From positions 62,001 through 126,000 of the forward strand of contig CACYOR010000001.1 in assembly GCA_902775985.1 (NCBI GenBank): a stretch of DNA of 64,000 nt, in the 5' to 3' direction. The stretch comes from Oscillospiraceae bacterium. GTDB lineage: Bacteria; Bacillota; Clostridia; Oscillospirales; Oscillospiraceae. Shown piece after piece: positions 24,439 through 32,909 of this stretch. Under the pieces are notes generated by a model. The model saw nothing but the letters and a program-made list of their open reading frames with translations, searched no databases and was not told where the DNA came from. Position 1 is the stretch's first letter. Every line of letters begins with the position of its first letter. A program made the position numbers and the translations under genes.

Positions 24439-26546
24439 GTGAGAAGCTGCTGCTTGCATTGAACGATGTGGACAACAACCAGCTGGAAAGAACACGGGAA
24501 AAATTGGGTTATCAGCTGTGCGAGCGAAGAATTAAACGCGGCAAAAAACATGCCTTGGGCCGGATCCTGCTGCTGGCAGCGATTCTGTCGACCCTGTTTG
24601 TGACGACAGCTTACGCGGCCGGCTGGTTCGGCCTGGATTCACTAAGGGTAGGGCCGTGGCGAGACTATGAGATGTCCTCGCTCGCGGGGACGATGGAGAG
24701 CCCCGAGGGACAGGCACTGCAGGAGTGGCTTGCTGTGCTTGCCGAGCATGAGAACGATCCCTATGACGCAACTGAAGCCGCGCAGCTCGGCCGAGAATAC
24801 ACGGATTTCATGGCCTATTCGCCCGAGACGGCGGCCCAACTGGATGAGATCGTGGAGAAACACGGACTGAAAAAGGTGGGCGCAATGGAAACTCCGGAGG
24901 ACGAAAAGAGTTTTTACGAGGCAGCAGGCGTCGGCAAACTGACACAGAGCAGCGATATACTGACCAATCGCTATCTTGGTGGCTACGTTTATCCGGAGGG
25001 CTCCTTCCATCTAGAAGGAGAGCTCCGTACAGCCGGCGAGAACTACGCCGTGGGTTATCAGCTTATCCGTTCGGTCAAGGGCGTTTTTACGATGGCAATG
25101 GCGAATGTCGGCGATCCGGAGAACTATGAGGAATGGAATTACACATCGGCCGATGGGACGGTGCTGCATCTTGCGAGAGACCGCGAGGGACACGGTGCAT
25201 TGGCTCTGCTTGACGAGGAGGAAGACTTTACCGTTCTCTTGCTGGGCGCTGACACCTGGGCAGACTATATTGGCGATGGCATGCTTGACGGCATCGGTGA
25301 CGAATTCATTGAACTTAACTTTACCCGCGAAGAGGTCGAGAAGATGACGGACGCCTTCTGTTGGACAGCGCTAAAGAATACAAAACTCGGCATGGACGGG
25401 GATTTCAGTGTGCCAGAGTTTGTGCCTACGGGAAGTCTGCTGGATCTTGTCGATCAGAACCTCGATATATCCACACTGCCTGAGTCGGATCAAGTCGCAA
25501 TCAGCATGGTCTACACCGCACAGATCGAGCCCTATATTGAGAATTTCCATCTGATCGACTATGATCTTGATTCCAGGAGAGATGGTTGGATCGCCTTCAC
25601 CGGCAAGCCGAAGGCGGCGCTTGACTGGGCCACGGTCGAAACATCGGCAGGTGAGGTCTACTGCCGCAGTGTACAGCTCGCCCGTGGTGAGAAAGGCCTG
25701 CCGGTACCGGGTGCGAGCTTCGATATGCTTCCCTATGAACGCCTCAGCTGCAGCCGCAATGTCGGCACCGAAGAGGAGCCGGACTACATCTGGCTTGGAA
25801 CAGAGATTAAGGAGCTGGCCTCGGCGGAGCTTTACGTCAGTCAGCTTGATGAGAGCTTCACAATCTCAGATACCAAGCGCCTCGGCAAACTTCAAAAGAT
25901 GCTGAGCTATGAGGAATACGGTGATGACTATCTGCACAGCGAGGGCTGGAACCCGCTGTACCTGAACTTTGCTGACGGCAGCCATGCGCTTGCTTTTACA
26001 GCTGCGGATGGAGCTGATGCAGTGAACATATTCAACGGCTGGCAGGGTTATGGTTTGGGTATAAGCTTGTTTGACCTGTTTGGCGTGCCTCTGGAGGCGG
26101 CGGGGTATGAAGAGCACGACGACCTCGTGACGGTCAGTGCAGACAAGCACTTTGGCAGTGACAGCTTTACCATAGAGCTGGACTTTCAGAAGAACGGCCC
26201 AAAGCTGGAAAAACGGTGGCCAGAAAGCAATGGCTCTATTCGATGGGAGTATGATGAAGTGGGACGCCTCGTGAAGGAGACCAACACCGACAGTGAGGGA
26301 GTCTTCAGCGAGAGCACCTATAGCTACGACGAGAATGGACGACTGTTGCAAAAGGACGTCAGTTATGTGCGTAACAGCGGCTGGGAGAAACTCATTTATG
26401 AGTATGATGCCCAGGGGCGACTCACCGCGGAGATCCATACGGATGCCGATGATTCCCCCGGCTGGACAGGCGGCAACCGCTACTATGACTACGATGAAGA
26501 GGGCAACTGCCGTATTCGCATGGGCTACCAGGATCTTCAGCCGTAA
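24429..26546 (+). CDS. putative membrane anti-sigma/sensor protein with YD-repeat C-terminus
   Basis: A 705-residue protein with a cytosolic N-terminus (~1-41, with ALNDVDNNQLERTREKL), one membrane helix (42-64) and a ~640-residue extracytoplasmic part. The C-terminal ~90 residues carry four RHS/YD-like repeats (WEYDEVGRLVKET, YSYDENGRLLQKD, YEYDAQGRLTAEI, YDYDEEGNCRIR). No zinc-finger anti-sigma motif is seen. The N-terminal module and helix resemble those of the partner gene at 63249. It is taken as the regulator of the overlapping sigma gene, by position and topology only. ATG at 24429 has AGGAGG 7 nt upstream. Confidence 0.8.
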   Translation: MHMSEKLLLALNDVDNNQLERTREKLGYQLCERRIKRGKKHALGRILLLAAILSTLFVTTAYAAGWFGLDSLRVGPWRDYEMSSLAGTMESPEGQALQEWLAVLAEHENDPYDATEAAQLGREYTDFMAYSPETAAQLDEIVEKHGLKKVGAMETPEDEKSFYEAAGVGKLTQSSDILTNRYLGGYVYPEGSFHLEGELRTAGENYAVGYQLIRSVKGVFTMAMANVGDPENYEEWNYTSADGTVLHLARDREGHGALALLDEEEDFTVLLLGADTWADYIGDGMLDGIGDEFIELNFTREEVEKMTDAFCWTALKNTKLGMDGDFSVPEFVPTGSLLDLVDQNLDISTLPESDQVAISMVYTAQIEPYIENFHLIDYDLDSRRDGWIAFTGKPKAALDWATVETSAGEVYCRSVQLARGEKGLPVPGASFDMLPYERLSCSRNVGTEEEPDYIWLGTEIKELASAELYVSQLDESFTISDTKRLGKLQKMLSYEEYGDDYLHSEGWNPLYLNFADGSHALAFTAADGADAVNIFNGWQGYGLGISLFDLFGVPLEAAGYEEHDDLVTVSADKHFGSDSFTIELDFQKNGPKLEKRWPESNGSIRWEYDEVGRLVKETNTDSEGVFSESTYSYDENGRLLQKDVSYVRNSGWEKLIYEYDAQGRLTAEIHTDADDSPGWTGGNRYYDYDEEGNCRIRMGYQDLQP

Positions 26547-26553
26547 ACAGCAT

Positions 26554-26792
26554 AAAATGGGGCTGTGAAAAAAGTCGATTTACAGAAAACGGCTTGGACA
26601 CTTCCCTTGTAGGGGACGCCACCCTTGGCGTCACGGCGCGGAAAGGATAAGAAACAATAATCCCCGGCGAATTCGGGTACATTTTACCCGTTTTCGCTGG
26701 GGATCTCTATTTAAATAAGCCTTTTTTCGCGCAGGCTGCCGAGGGCGTCAGCCCCTACAGCATGGAGGGGACTTTTTTCACAGCCCCATTTT
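26554..26792. mobile_element. 239-bp MITE-like palindromic element
   Basis: Perfect 23-bp terminal inverted repeats (26554-26576 and 26770-26792, outer part AAAATGGGGCTGTG) flank ~190 bp with no coding potential. Inside are a second imperfect inverted pair starting TGTAGGGG (near 26610 and 26755) and a central hairpin (26660-26671 with 26693-26704, inner CGGGTA/TACCCG). It lies between two convergent genes and could fold along its whole length. No clear target-site duplication was identified beyond the possible dinucleotide TA. Confidence 0.7.
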
Positions 26793-26809
26793 TTGTATGG
26801 GCATGTGCT

Positions 26810-27136
26810 TCAGGCCGGTTCATAGGATTTACTGATCTCCACGCCCTGGGCGTTGAACTCCACGTCCTCCATCAGCGCCGGGTCCACCCGGCTGCGGCGC
26901 TTGACAACCATGCCTTCGCCCTGGTTGTTGAAGACAAAAATCTTGTAGCCGGGATAGGCGGGATCGGGCTTCTGGAAAAGGCCGGATTCGTTGCAGCGGC
27001 AGAACGTGGCGCGGCCTTCCGCCGTGTCCAGCAGGTCGCCGGGGCCGGCATAATAGGTCTCCTCCTGGGCGGCACGTTTTTTAAAGTCCTCCCAGTCCTC
27101 GTTTTCGATTTTATCCACATCGTTGGGCTGATACAT
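26810..27136 (-). CDS. hypothetical acidic protein
   Basis: A 108-residue soluble protein, not recognised. It is acidic in its first half (NDVDKIENEDWEDFKKRAAQEE), contains one CRC pair (FCRCNESGLF) and ends with a beta-rich region (GYKIFVFNNQGEGMVVKRRSRVD). ATG at 27136-27134 with AAGGAG 8 nt upstream. It is transcribed alone from its own promoter, divergent from degV. Confidence 0.7.
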   Translation of the reverse strand: MYQPNDVDKIENEDWEDFKKRAAQEETYYAGPGDLLDTAEGRATFCRCNESGLFQKPDPAYPGYKIFVFNNQGEGMVVKRRSRVDPALMEDVEFNAQGVEISKSYEPA

Positions 27137-27164
27137 AGGCAAACTCCTTTTTTGATTTGTATCC

Positions 27165-27193
27165 AGTATGCTACTTTCCGTCAAAAAAAGCAA
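27165..27193 (-). promoter_or_regulatory. sigma-A promoter of the hypothetical acidic protein gene
   Basis: On the minus strand TTGCTT, 17 nt, CATACT. An overlapping alternative is TTGACG, 17 nt, TACAAA; one of the two probably works. Confidence 0.5.
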
Positions 27194-27237
27194 GGAAAAT
27201 CGGGAAAACTTTGTGACAATCGGCAGAGGGCTGTATA

Positions 27238-27266
27238 TGGACAGCAGGAAATCCATTTGATATAAT
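27238..27266 (+). promoter_or_regulatory. sigma-A promoter of the DegV gene
   Basis: TGGACA, 17 nt, TATAAT, preceded by TGA (extended -10); 34 nt before the start codon. Confidence 0.75.
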
Positions 27267-27299
27267 GCAATCGATTTAAGCTAAATGAGGTGCTGCGAA

Positions 27300-28148
27300 A
27301 TGGGCAAACCGGTCGTTATTACCGCTGACAGCACGGTGGATCTCTCCCCGGAACTGATCAAGCGTTATCACATTCATATCATCCCGCTGACCATTACGCT
27401 GGGAGAAGATGTCTTTCAGGATGGCCACGGTTTTACGCCGCTGGACATGTACGAGCGCTATCGTAAGGACGGTACACTGCCCAAGACTTCTGCGCCCGGA
27501 GTACAGGAGTTTCTGGATTTCTTTACTCCCTTTACAGAGGCAGGCTATGAGGTCGTACACCTGGACATCAGCGCTGAACTTTCCAACACCTTCAATGCTG
27601 CCCGTCTTGCCGCGGCGGAGCTGGAGGGCGTTTATCCGGTGGACAGCCGGATGCTCTCGACGGGCGTAGGTCTCTTGGCCATTGAAGGTGCCGAATGCCG
27701 GGATCAGGGTATGGGCGCCCAGGAGATCGCCGCGCATCTGGAGAGCCTGACCGGAAAGGTCAACACCAGCTTTGTGCTGGATACGCTGGAGTTTATGTGG
27801 AAGGGCGGACGCTGCACCGGCGTCACAGCGCTGGGGGCCAATCTCCTGCGCCTCAAGCCGGGGCTCGAGATGAAGGACGGTAAGCTTGGCGTTTACAAGA
27901 AGTACCGCGGCCATATCGAGCATGTCTATCGCCAGTACATCACCGAACGCGTTCAGGGCAAGCCCATTCGCCCCGGCCATGTCTTCCTCACCGAATCCGG
28001 CGAGATCGATCCGGCGGTGGTGGGGGACCTGGAGAAGCTGGTCTATGAACTCACCGGCTGTCGGGAAGTGCACCACACGCTGGCCGGCTGTACGGTCTCA
28101 ACACACTGCGGACCCAAGACCCTTGGCGTTTTGTTCATTGAGGAATAA
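27300..28148 (+). CDS. DegV family fatty-acid-binding protein
   Basis: A 282-residue DegV-family protein, whose characterised members (FakB) present fatty acids to the FakA kinase. The family opening VVITADSTVDLSPELIKRYHIHIIPLTI, the TSAPGVQEFLDFF segment, LDISAELSNTFNAARLA and LDTLEFMWKGGRC are present. ATG at 27300 (GAGG 9 nt upstream). No fakA gene is adjacent. Monocistronic with promoter and terminator. Confidence 0.92.
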   Translation: MGKPVVITADSTVDLSPELIKRYHIHIIPLTITLGEDVFQDGHGFTPLDMYERYRKDGTLPKTSAPGVQEFLDFFTPFTEAGYEVVHLDISAELSNTFNAARLAAAELEGVYPVDSRMLSTGVGLLAIEGAECRDQGMGAQEIAAHLESLTGKVNTSFVLDTLEFMWKGGRCTGVTALGANLLRLKPGLEMKDGKLGVYKKYRGHIEHVYRQYITERVQGKPIRPGHVFLTESGEIDPAVVGDLEKLVYELTGCREVHHTLAGCTVSTHCGPKTLGVLFIEE

Positions 28149-28160
28149 AAGAATGAAAAA

Positions 28161-28189
28161 AGAGAAGCGTTTCGGCGCTTCTCTTTTTG
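28161..28189. terminator. bidirectional terminator between degV and the motor-pair operon
   Basis: A 9-bp stem AGAGAAGCG / CGCTTCTCT (28161-28169, 28176-28184) with T-tracts on both strands, between two convergent stops. Confidence 0.93.
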
Positions 28190-28190
28190 C

Positions 28191-29261
28191 TTATCCGACC
28201 GTTGCGTTGGCGCTGACGCCCTCGGGCAGGTCGATATTCAAATAACTGTCCACTAGATCCAGAATGCTGTCATCCTTCAGGACGATGGAAATCTCAATGC
28301 GGCGGTTGGCTGCCTTGCCCTCGGCGGTGTTCTGGTCAGTACCCGGAATGGGCCGCTCTTCACCGTATCCGGCAGCGCTGAAATACTGAGCATAGGGGGA
28401 GAGCTTGGCGGCGCCGTTCCACAGGATGTAATCGAGCACAGCGTTGGCGCGGCGGGTGGAGAGCTCCCGGTTCATCTCATTCGTTCCGTCCCAGTCGGTA
28501 TGTCCTGAGATCACGATCGAGTCGATGTAACGGGTATTATCACTGTTGGAGAGAATGGCGGCAAAGGCGTCGATCAGCTTTTCCAGGGTAGGATAGCCTT
28601 CAGGGAGAATGTCAGCCTTGCCCGAAGCAAAGAACACACCGTCGCCCAGGACGATGCTGCCGTTGTCGCTGATGGAGACGCGGGAGCTGTCGCCCATGAC
28701 CTGGACCACGCTGTCGCGGATCTGCTTGAGAATATCCATGCGCAGTACCGAGATGCTTTGCATCTGGTTATGCATGCTGAGAATCTCTTCATTTGCGGCC
28801 AGCAGATAGGCCTCCTGCTGTGAGATCAGCTTTTCCTGATCAGAGAGGAGCTGAGACTGGGAGGCAAGCTCGGATTTCTGGGTCTCCAGATCTTTCTGCT
28901 GCTGTTCCAAGGTCGTCCGGGCCGCGTCCAGATCGGTGGTGATTTTGCTCAGTTCATCCGTGGCTGCATCTACCTGACGCTGGGTCAGGGTCAGCTTACT
29001 CTGCGTATCGCTGAGTTGAAGGCGGGCGCTGGACAGGTTTTTCTCGGAGTCTTCCAGTTCCTGCTGGGTAATGCCCAGGGTTTCTTCCGTTCGCCGAAGG
29101 GTGTTGCCGGTAATCATATTTTGGATATAGGCCAGGAGCATCAGGAAGAACAGAATCAGCGCCACAGCGGACATCATATCCGCATAGGAGGGCCAGAAGC
29201 CCTGTTCTCCCTGCTCGGATTTAACCATGGCATCCGAGCGGCCGACATGGGCGCGCCTCAT
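28191..29261 (-). CDS. MotB/OmpA-like peptidoglycan-anchored stator protein
   Basis: A 356-residue protein. Residues 22-48 are a MotB-type membrane helix with the conserved WPSYADMMSAVALILFFLM segment; Asp28 is the expected ion-carrying residue. About 55-165 form a long Gln/Leu-rich coiled coil, and ~215-335 an OmpA-like peptidoglycan-binding domain (VISGHTDWDGTNEMNRELSTRRA, AAGYGEERPI, NRRIEISI). Its start overlaps the stop of the MotA-like gene (ATGA), so the two form an operon and presumably one complex. No flagellar or Tol genes are nearby. Confidence 0.88.
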   Translation of the reverse strand: MRRAHVGRSDAMVKSEQGEQGFWPSYADMMSAVALILFFLMLLAYIQNMITGNTLRRTEETLGITQQELEDSEKNLSSARLQLSDTQSKLTLTQRQVDAATDELSKITTDLDAARTTLEQQQKDLETQKSELASQSQLLSDQEKLISQQEAYLLAANEEILSMHNQMQSISVLRMDILKQIRDSVVQVMGDSSRVSISDNGSIVLGDGVFFASGKADILPEGYPTLEKLIDAFAAILSNSDNTRYIDSIVISGHTDWDGTNEMNRELSTRRANAVLDYILWNGAAKLSPYAQYFSAAGYGEERPIPGTDQNTAEGKAANRRIEISIVLKDDSILDLVDSYLNIDLPEGVSANATVG

Positions 29262-30202
29262 TTCTGACCACCGGCCAGGCGGCGATTGACCTCGCGCAGG
29301 GCATTGGCCAGATCGCGTACGGCCAGATCCATACGCTCCACGCTGCCGCGCAGATTGTAGTCCACTTCAGAGAAGTCATGTACGCCGGCGTTGAAGGTGC
29401 CCACGGTCTTTTCAAACTCGCCGATGGCGGCACGGCTGGTATCGATGGTCTTGGCCAGAGAGGCGGAGGCGTTGCGTGTGGCGGAGGCGTAGGCCGCGGC
29501 GGCGGCATTCAGGCTGTTCTGGAATTCTTCGCTGCTGGCGCTCACCGTCTCGGCCAGTTTTTGGAGCATGTGGGCCTCGTCCTGCACGGCTTCGGTGGCC
29601 AGGGTCGGGGCGATTTCGGTGTCGAGCCAGAGCTCCAGTCGGGTCTCCAGCTTCTCGCGCTCAGCCGCGGGATTGAAGATCGTGCGCAGCAGCGTCAGCA
29701 GGATGGAGCATCCGGCACCGGCCAGGGACGTGTAGAAAGCCACGCCCATGCCCGACAGAGCCGAGAGCAGACCGCCGCCCACGCTATCCAGCACACTCAG
29801 CCATTCGGAGCTGTTGCTGAGGCCGATCAGCTCCGTCAGAGAGGAGACGGCCAGACTCAGACCCAGGAAGGTGCCGAAGAGACCCAGGGTCACAAAAAGG
29901 GAGACGGCGTTATTCAGAAAGCGCTCGCACAGCAGCATGCCGCCGAGACGGGTGCTGATGGTATCGGTGATAATGGCAGGCGTGTTCACATCCTGTCCGT
30001 ATTTCTTGTAGGATGCGATATAGCTTTTCAGCAGCGCACCTTTGAAGCCGCGCTTTTCCTCACTCGAGCCGCCGGTCTTGGAGCCGAGGCTCTTATAGCG
30101 CAGATAGACGGAAAAGAGCATCACGATCGAAAGAACGAACAGAATTCCGATGATGACGATCACAACAAAACCGGCTGCAGGCATGTTTTTCAGATTGCTC
30201 AT
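29258..30202 (-). CDS. MotA/TolQ/ExbB-like membrane channel protein
   Basis: A 314-residue protein with an N-terminal helix (9-33), then two further helices near residues 96-120 (LFVTLGLFGTFLGLSLAV) and 140-168 (GGGLLSALSGMGVAFYTSLAGAG), the pattern of MotA/ExbB ion channels, followed by ~130 residues of helical, coiled-coil-like tail. That long cytosolic tail recalls ZorA of the Zorya defence systems, but no zorC, zorD or zorE is present. ATG at 30202-30200 with GGAGG 8 nt upstream. Confidence 0.82.
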   Translation of the reverse strand: MSNLKNMPAAGFVVIVIIGILFVLSIVMLFSVYLRYKSLGSKTGGSSEEKRGFKGALLKSYIASYKKYGQDVNTPAIITDTISTRLGGMLLCERFLNNAVSLFVTLGLFGTFLGLSLAVSSLTELIGLSNSSEWLSVLDSVGGGLLSALSGMGVAFYTSLAGAGCSILLTLLRTIFNPAAEREKLETRLELWLDTEIAPTLATEAVQDEAHMLQKLAETVSASSEEFQNSLNAAAAAYASATRNASASLAKTIDTSRAAIGEFEKTVGTFNAGVHDFSEVDYNLRGSVERMDLAVRDLANALREVNRRLAGGQK

Positions 30203-30239
30203 AAAGCATTCCTCCTTTGTGTTGCTTGCGGTGAACAAT

Positions 30240-30268
30240 ATTATAGCAAATCGGCAGGAAAAAGACAA
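30240..30268 (-). promoter_or_regulatory. sigma-A promoter of the MotA/MotB-like operon
   Basis: On the minus strand TTGTCT, 17 nt, TATAAT, with TGC before the -10 (extended -10). Confidence 0.75.
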
Positions 30269-30309
30269 AACAATCTGTGAATCTTTAGAATTCCTAAGAT
30301 TTCCAGAAT

Positions 30310-31302
30310 TCAGTGATTTTTGCGGCGCAGGCGATTATTGGCTTCCATCAGGGTTTTGACCTCCCGGAAACGTCGGCGGGCGATCAGCGCCAGCAGAAGT
30401 CTGTGTTTTTTGCTCATCTGCTGCACATAGCGATTCTCTCGCCAGTGAGGGAACTTGCGTTCGAAATCCTCCGACAGTTCAATCAACACGGGGCTTTTCG
30501 GGTCGATGAGGGCAACCCGGTCGCAGGAGGTAAGGAGCTGGTGATAGAGCGCCATGCGACAGAGCTCCGCTTCGTAGCGCTCATAGAGTCCGGCGGCGCG
30601 GTAGGCCTCCAGCACGGTGTCCACAGCGGTGATGATCTCTCGATTGCGCAGGGCTTTATCCGAGGTCATGATGGAACCGGAGCGCTGCAGATAGACATAC
30701 CAGGGCTTCCCCAAAACGGCAAAGCTTTCTGCCTGCAGATAGAGACGCGGAACTGTGGCCAGATCCTCAAACCACTGCCTATCCGGAAAACGAATACCGT
30801 TCTCGGTAAAGAGCCGGCGGCGCCAGAGCTTGTTGACGGCGTTGGGTGGGGCAAAGAGAAGCTGGGGATATTCCTCCAACGTGAAGCGCCCCTGACGTTC
30901 ACAACCCGATGTATATTCAAGCTGACGACCGCTCTCGTTCACTGTGATGAAATCAAAGAGCCCGACGTCAAAGGAGTCGTCCAGACTGTCCAATATCTCC
31001 CGCAGCGCGCCCCGGGCCAAGGTGTCATCACTGTCCAGAAACAGCAGATATTTACCCTCAGCGGCTTCCAACCCGGTATTGCGGGCATGACCCAGGCCGC
31101 CGTTTGGCGTGTGGATCACACGAATCTGATTTGGGTGGGCTGCGGCAAACTCATCCGCGATCGCTCCGGAGCGATCCGTGGAGCCGTCGTCCACGGCAAT
31201 GATCTCATAATCCTCAGCTTTCGGTTCCAAAACGGAATCCAGACAAGCGGGCAGATACTCCTGCACGTTATAGATCGGTATGATTACGCTCAGCTTCAGC
31301 AT
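30310..31302 (-). CDS. family 2 glycosyltransferase
   Basis: A 330-residue GT-A glycosyltransferase: LSVIIPIYNVQEYLPACLDSV, then IIAVDDGSTDRS and the metal-binding FLDSDD motif (about residue 85) with GGLGHARNTGLEAA before it. The C-terminal half is typical of capsule/teichoic-acid GT2 enzymes. Acceptor and donor cannot be told. It is monocistronic; ATG at 31302-31300 with GAGG 6 nt upstream is preferred over an earlier ATG without a binding site. Confidence 0.92.
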   Translation of the reverse strand: MLKLSVIIPIYNVQEYLPACLDSVLEPKAEDYEIIAVDDGSTDRSGAIADEFAAAHPNQIRVIHTPNGGLGHARNTGLEAAEGKYLLFLDSDDTLARGALREILDSLDDSFDVGLFDFITVNESGRQLEYTSGCERQGRFTLEEYPQLLFAPPNAVNKLWRRRLFTENGIRFPDRQWFEDLATVPRLYLQAESFAVLGKPWYVYLQRSGSIMTSDKALRNREIITAVDTVLEAYRAAGLYERYEAELCRMALYHQLLTSCDRVALIDPKSPVLIELSEDFERKFPHWRENRYVQQMSKKHRLLLALIARRRFREVKTLMEANNRLRRKNH

Positions 31303-31331
31303 GGCGCACCTCGTTTCGATAATCTGCCCAT

Positions 31332-31360
31332 ATTGTATCACGCTGCTGCCGCGGCATCAA
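31332..31360 (-). promoter_or_regulatory. sigma-A promoter of the glycosyltransferase gene
   Basis: On the minus strand TTGATG, 17 nt, TACAAT, preceded by TGA (extended -10). It lies back to back with the lepB promoter. Confidence 0.7.
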
Positions 31361-31368
31361 GAAAAAGC

Positions 31369-31397
31369 TTGAAGAGACAGGCGATCTGAGGTATAAT
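31369..31397 (+). promoter_or_regulatory. sigma-A promoter of the lepB operon
   Basis: TTGAAG, 17 nt, TATAAT, 44 nt before the lepB start codon. Confidence 0.75.
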
Positions 31398-31440
31398 CAT
31401 TGCTTAGAGATTTAAACCAAAACCCGCGAGGAGTATTCCT

Positions 31441-32034
31441 ATGAGTAATGAAAAGAAGAAAACAAAAGCGGAATTGAAGGAAGAACTGGCCAAGCTGCCG
31501 CCCGAGGTACGCGCCAGACGGGAGACTTATGACTGGATCCAGAGTTTGATGGCCTCGCTGATCGTGTGCGTGTGCTTTTTTGCCTTCTTTGTCCGTGTTA
31601 TCGACGTGAGCGGCCACTCCATGAATCCGACTCTCCAAAACGGGGATAAGATGCTGGTGTCCGATGTGCTGTACGATCCCAAGGCCGGAGACGTGGTGGT
31701 GTTCAAGAGCAATACCTACGATCCCAACAAGGCACTGGTCAAGCGTATCATTGCCACGGAGGGGCAGGAGATCAACATCGACTTTGAAAACGGCATCGTC
31801 TACATCGACGGCCGCCCCATTCAGGAGGATTATATTGCGGAGCTCACCAACCGCAAGCTGGACTTCATCGGGCCCAAGACGGTTCCGGAAGGCTGCGTGT
31901 TTGTCATGGGGGATAACCGCAACGCCTCCACCGACAGCCGCAAGGCGGAGATCGGTATGGTAGATGAGCGGACGATCATCGGCAAAGTCTACTGTGTGAT
32001 TTATCCTCTGGACGAAGCGGGATGGGTGAACTGA
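31441..32034 (+). CDS. lepB: signal peptidase I
   Basis: A 197-residue type I signal peptidase that removes signal peptides from exported proteins. It has a charged cytosolic N-terminus (1-35), a membrane helix (~37-53), catalytic Ser60 in SGHSMNPTL and general-base Lys101 in ALVKRIIATEG, then the GDNRNASTDSR box. First gene of the lepB-rbgA-rnhB-yraN operon, stop overlapping the rbgA start. Confidence 0.96.
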   Translation: MSNEKKKTKAELKEELAKLPPEVRARRETYDWIQSLMASLIVCVCFFAFFVRVIDVSGHSMNPTLQNGDKMLVSDVLYDPKAGDVVVFKSNTYDPNKALVKRIIATEGQEINIDFENGIVYIDGRPIQEDYIAELTNRKLDFIGPKTVPEGCVFVMGDNRNASTDSRKAEIGMVDERTIIGKVYCVIYPLDEAGWVN

Positions 32035-32909
32035 TGGCGGAGATCCCCTACGAAAAAATGAACATCCAATGGTTTCCCGGTCATATGACCAAAGCCCAGC
32101 GGATGATCGAAGAGAATATCAAACTGGTGGATGCGGTGTGTGAGATCCTGGATGCGCGCATTCCGCGCTCCAGCCGTAATCCAGATATCGACCGCCTGGC
32201 CGGGGACAAACCACGCCTGGTGATCCTGAATCGAACCGATCTGGCAGATCCTGCGGTGACGGCCCGCTGGCGTGCCTACTTTGAAGCACAGGGCCTTTCC
32301 ATTCTGGAGACCGACGCCAAAAGCGGCAAGGGTGTGAAGGAATTTGCGCCGGCCGTGCGCCGGCTGCTGGCGGACAAACTCCGGGACTATGAGGCCAAGG
32401 GACAGGTCGGCCGTCCGCTGCGTGTGATGATTCTGGGCATCCCCAATGTTGGAAAATCCACCTTTATCAACAAGGTGGCCGGACGCAAGGCGGCCATTGC
32501 CGGGGATAAGCCCGGCGTGACCCGCGGAAAACAGTGGATCAACATCGGCACCGGTCTGGACCTTTTGGACACGCCCGGTATCCTCTGGCCCAAATTTGAC
32601 AGCCAGGAGGTGGGGGAGATGCTGGCCCTCACCAACGCTATCAAGGCAGATGTGCTGGATAAGGAAACGCTGGGCGCCAACTTTATGCTGCGCCTGCGTG
32701 CGCTCTATCCCAATGCACTTATGGAACGCTATAAATTCGAACCGGACCCGGAGGCCAATGGTTTTGAGCTGCTGGAGCAGGCAGCAAAGAAGCGGGGATT
32801 CCTGCTTTCCCGTGGGGAATATGATATCGAACGCATGGCCAATACCCTCCTGGGCGAGTATCACGAGGGGAAACTGGGCCGTCTGAGTCTGGAGACGCCG
32901 GATGACTGA
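32034..32909 (+). CDS. rbgA: ribosome biogenesis GTPase RbgA (YlqF)
   Basis: A 291-residue circularly permuted GTPase needed for late 50S subunit assembly. Order of motifs: IQWFPGHMTKAQRMI at the start, G4 (LNRTD), then G1 (GIPNVGKST) and G3 (DTPGILWP), followed by a C-terminal RNA-binding domain. The ATG at 32034 overlaps the lepB stop (TGATG). An earlier in-frame ATG at 32022 has no binding site. Confidence 0.95.
   Translation: MAEIPYEKMNIQWFPGHMTKAQRMIEENIKLVDAVCEILDARIPRSSRNPDIDRLAGDKPRLVILNRTDLADPAVTARWRAYFEAQGLSILETDAKSGKGVKEFAPAVRRLLADKLRDYEAKGQVGRPLRVMILGIPNVGKSTFINKVAGRKAAIAGDKPGVTRGKQWINIGTGLDLLDTPGILWPKFDSQEVGEMLALTNAIKADVLDKETLGANFMLRLRALYPNALMERYKFEPDPEANGFELLEQAAKKRGFLLSRGEYDIERMANTLLGEYHEGKLGRLSLETPDD

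Noticed and set aside
28191..30202. A complete Zorya anti-phage system
   Set aside because: Only ZorA/ZorB-like genes are present; no ZorC, ZorD or ZorE-like gene flanks them, and neighbours are DegV and a glycosyltransferase.
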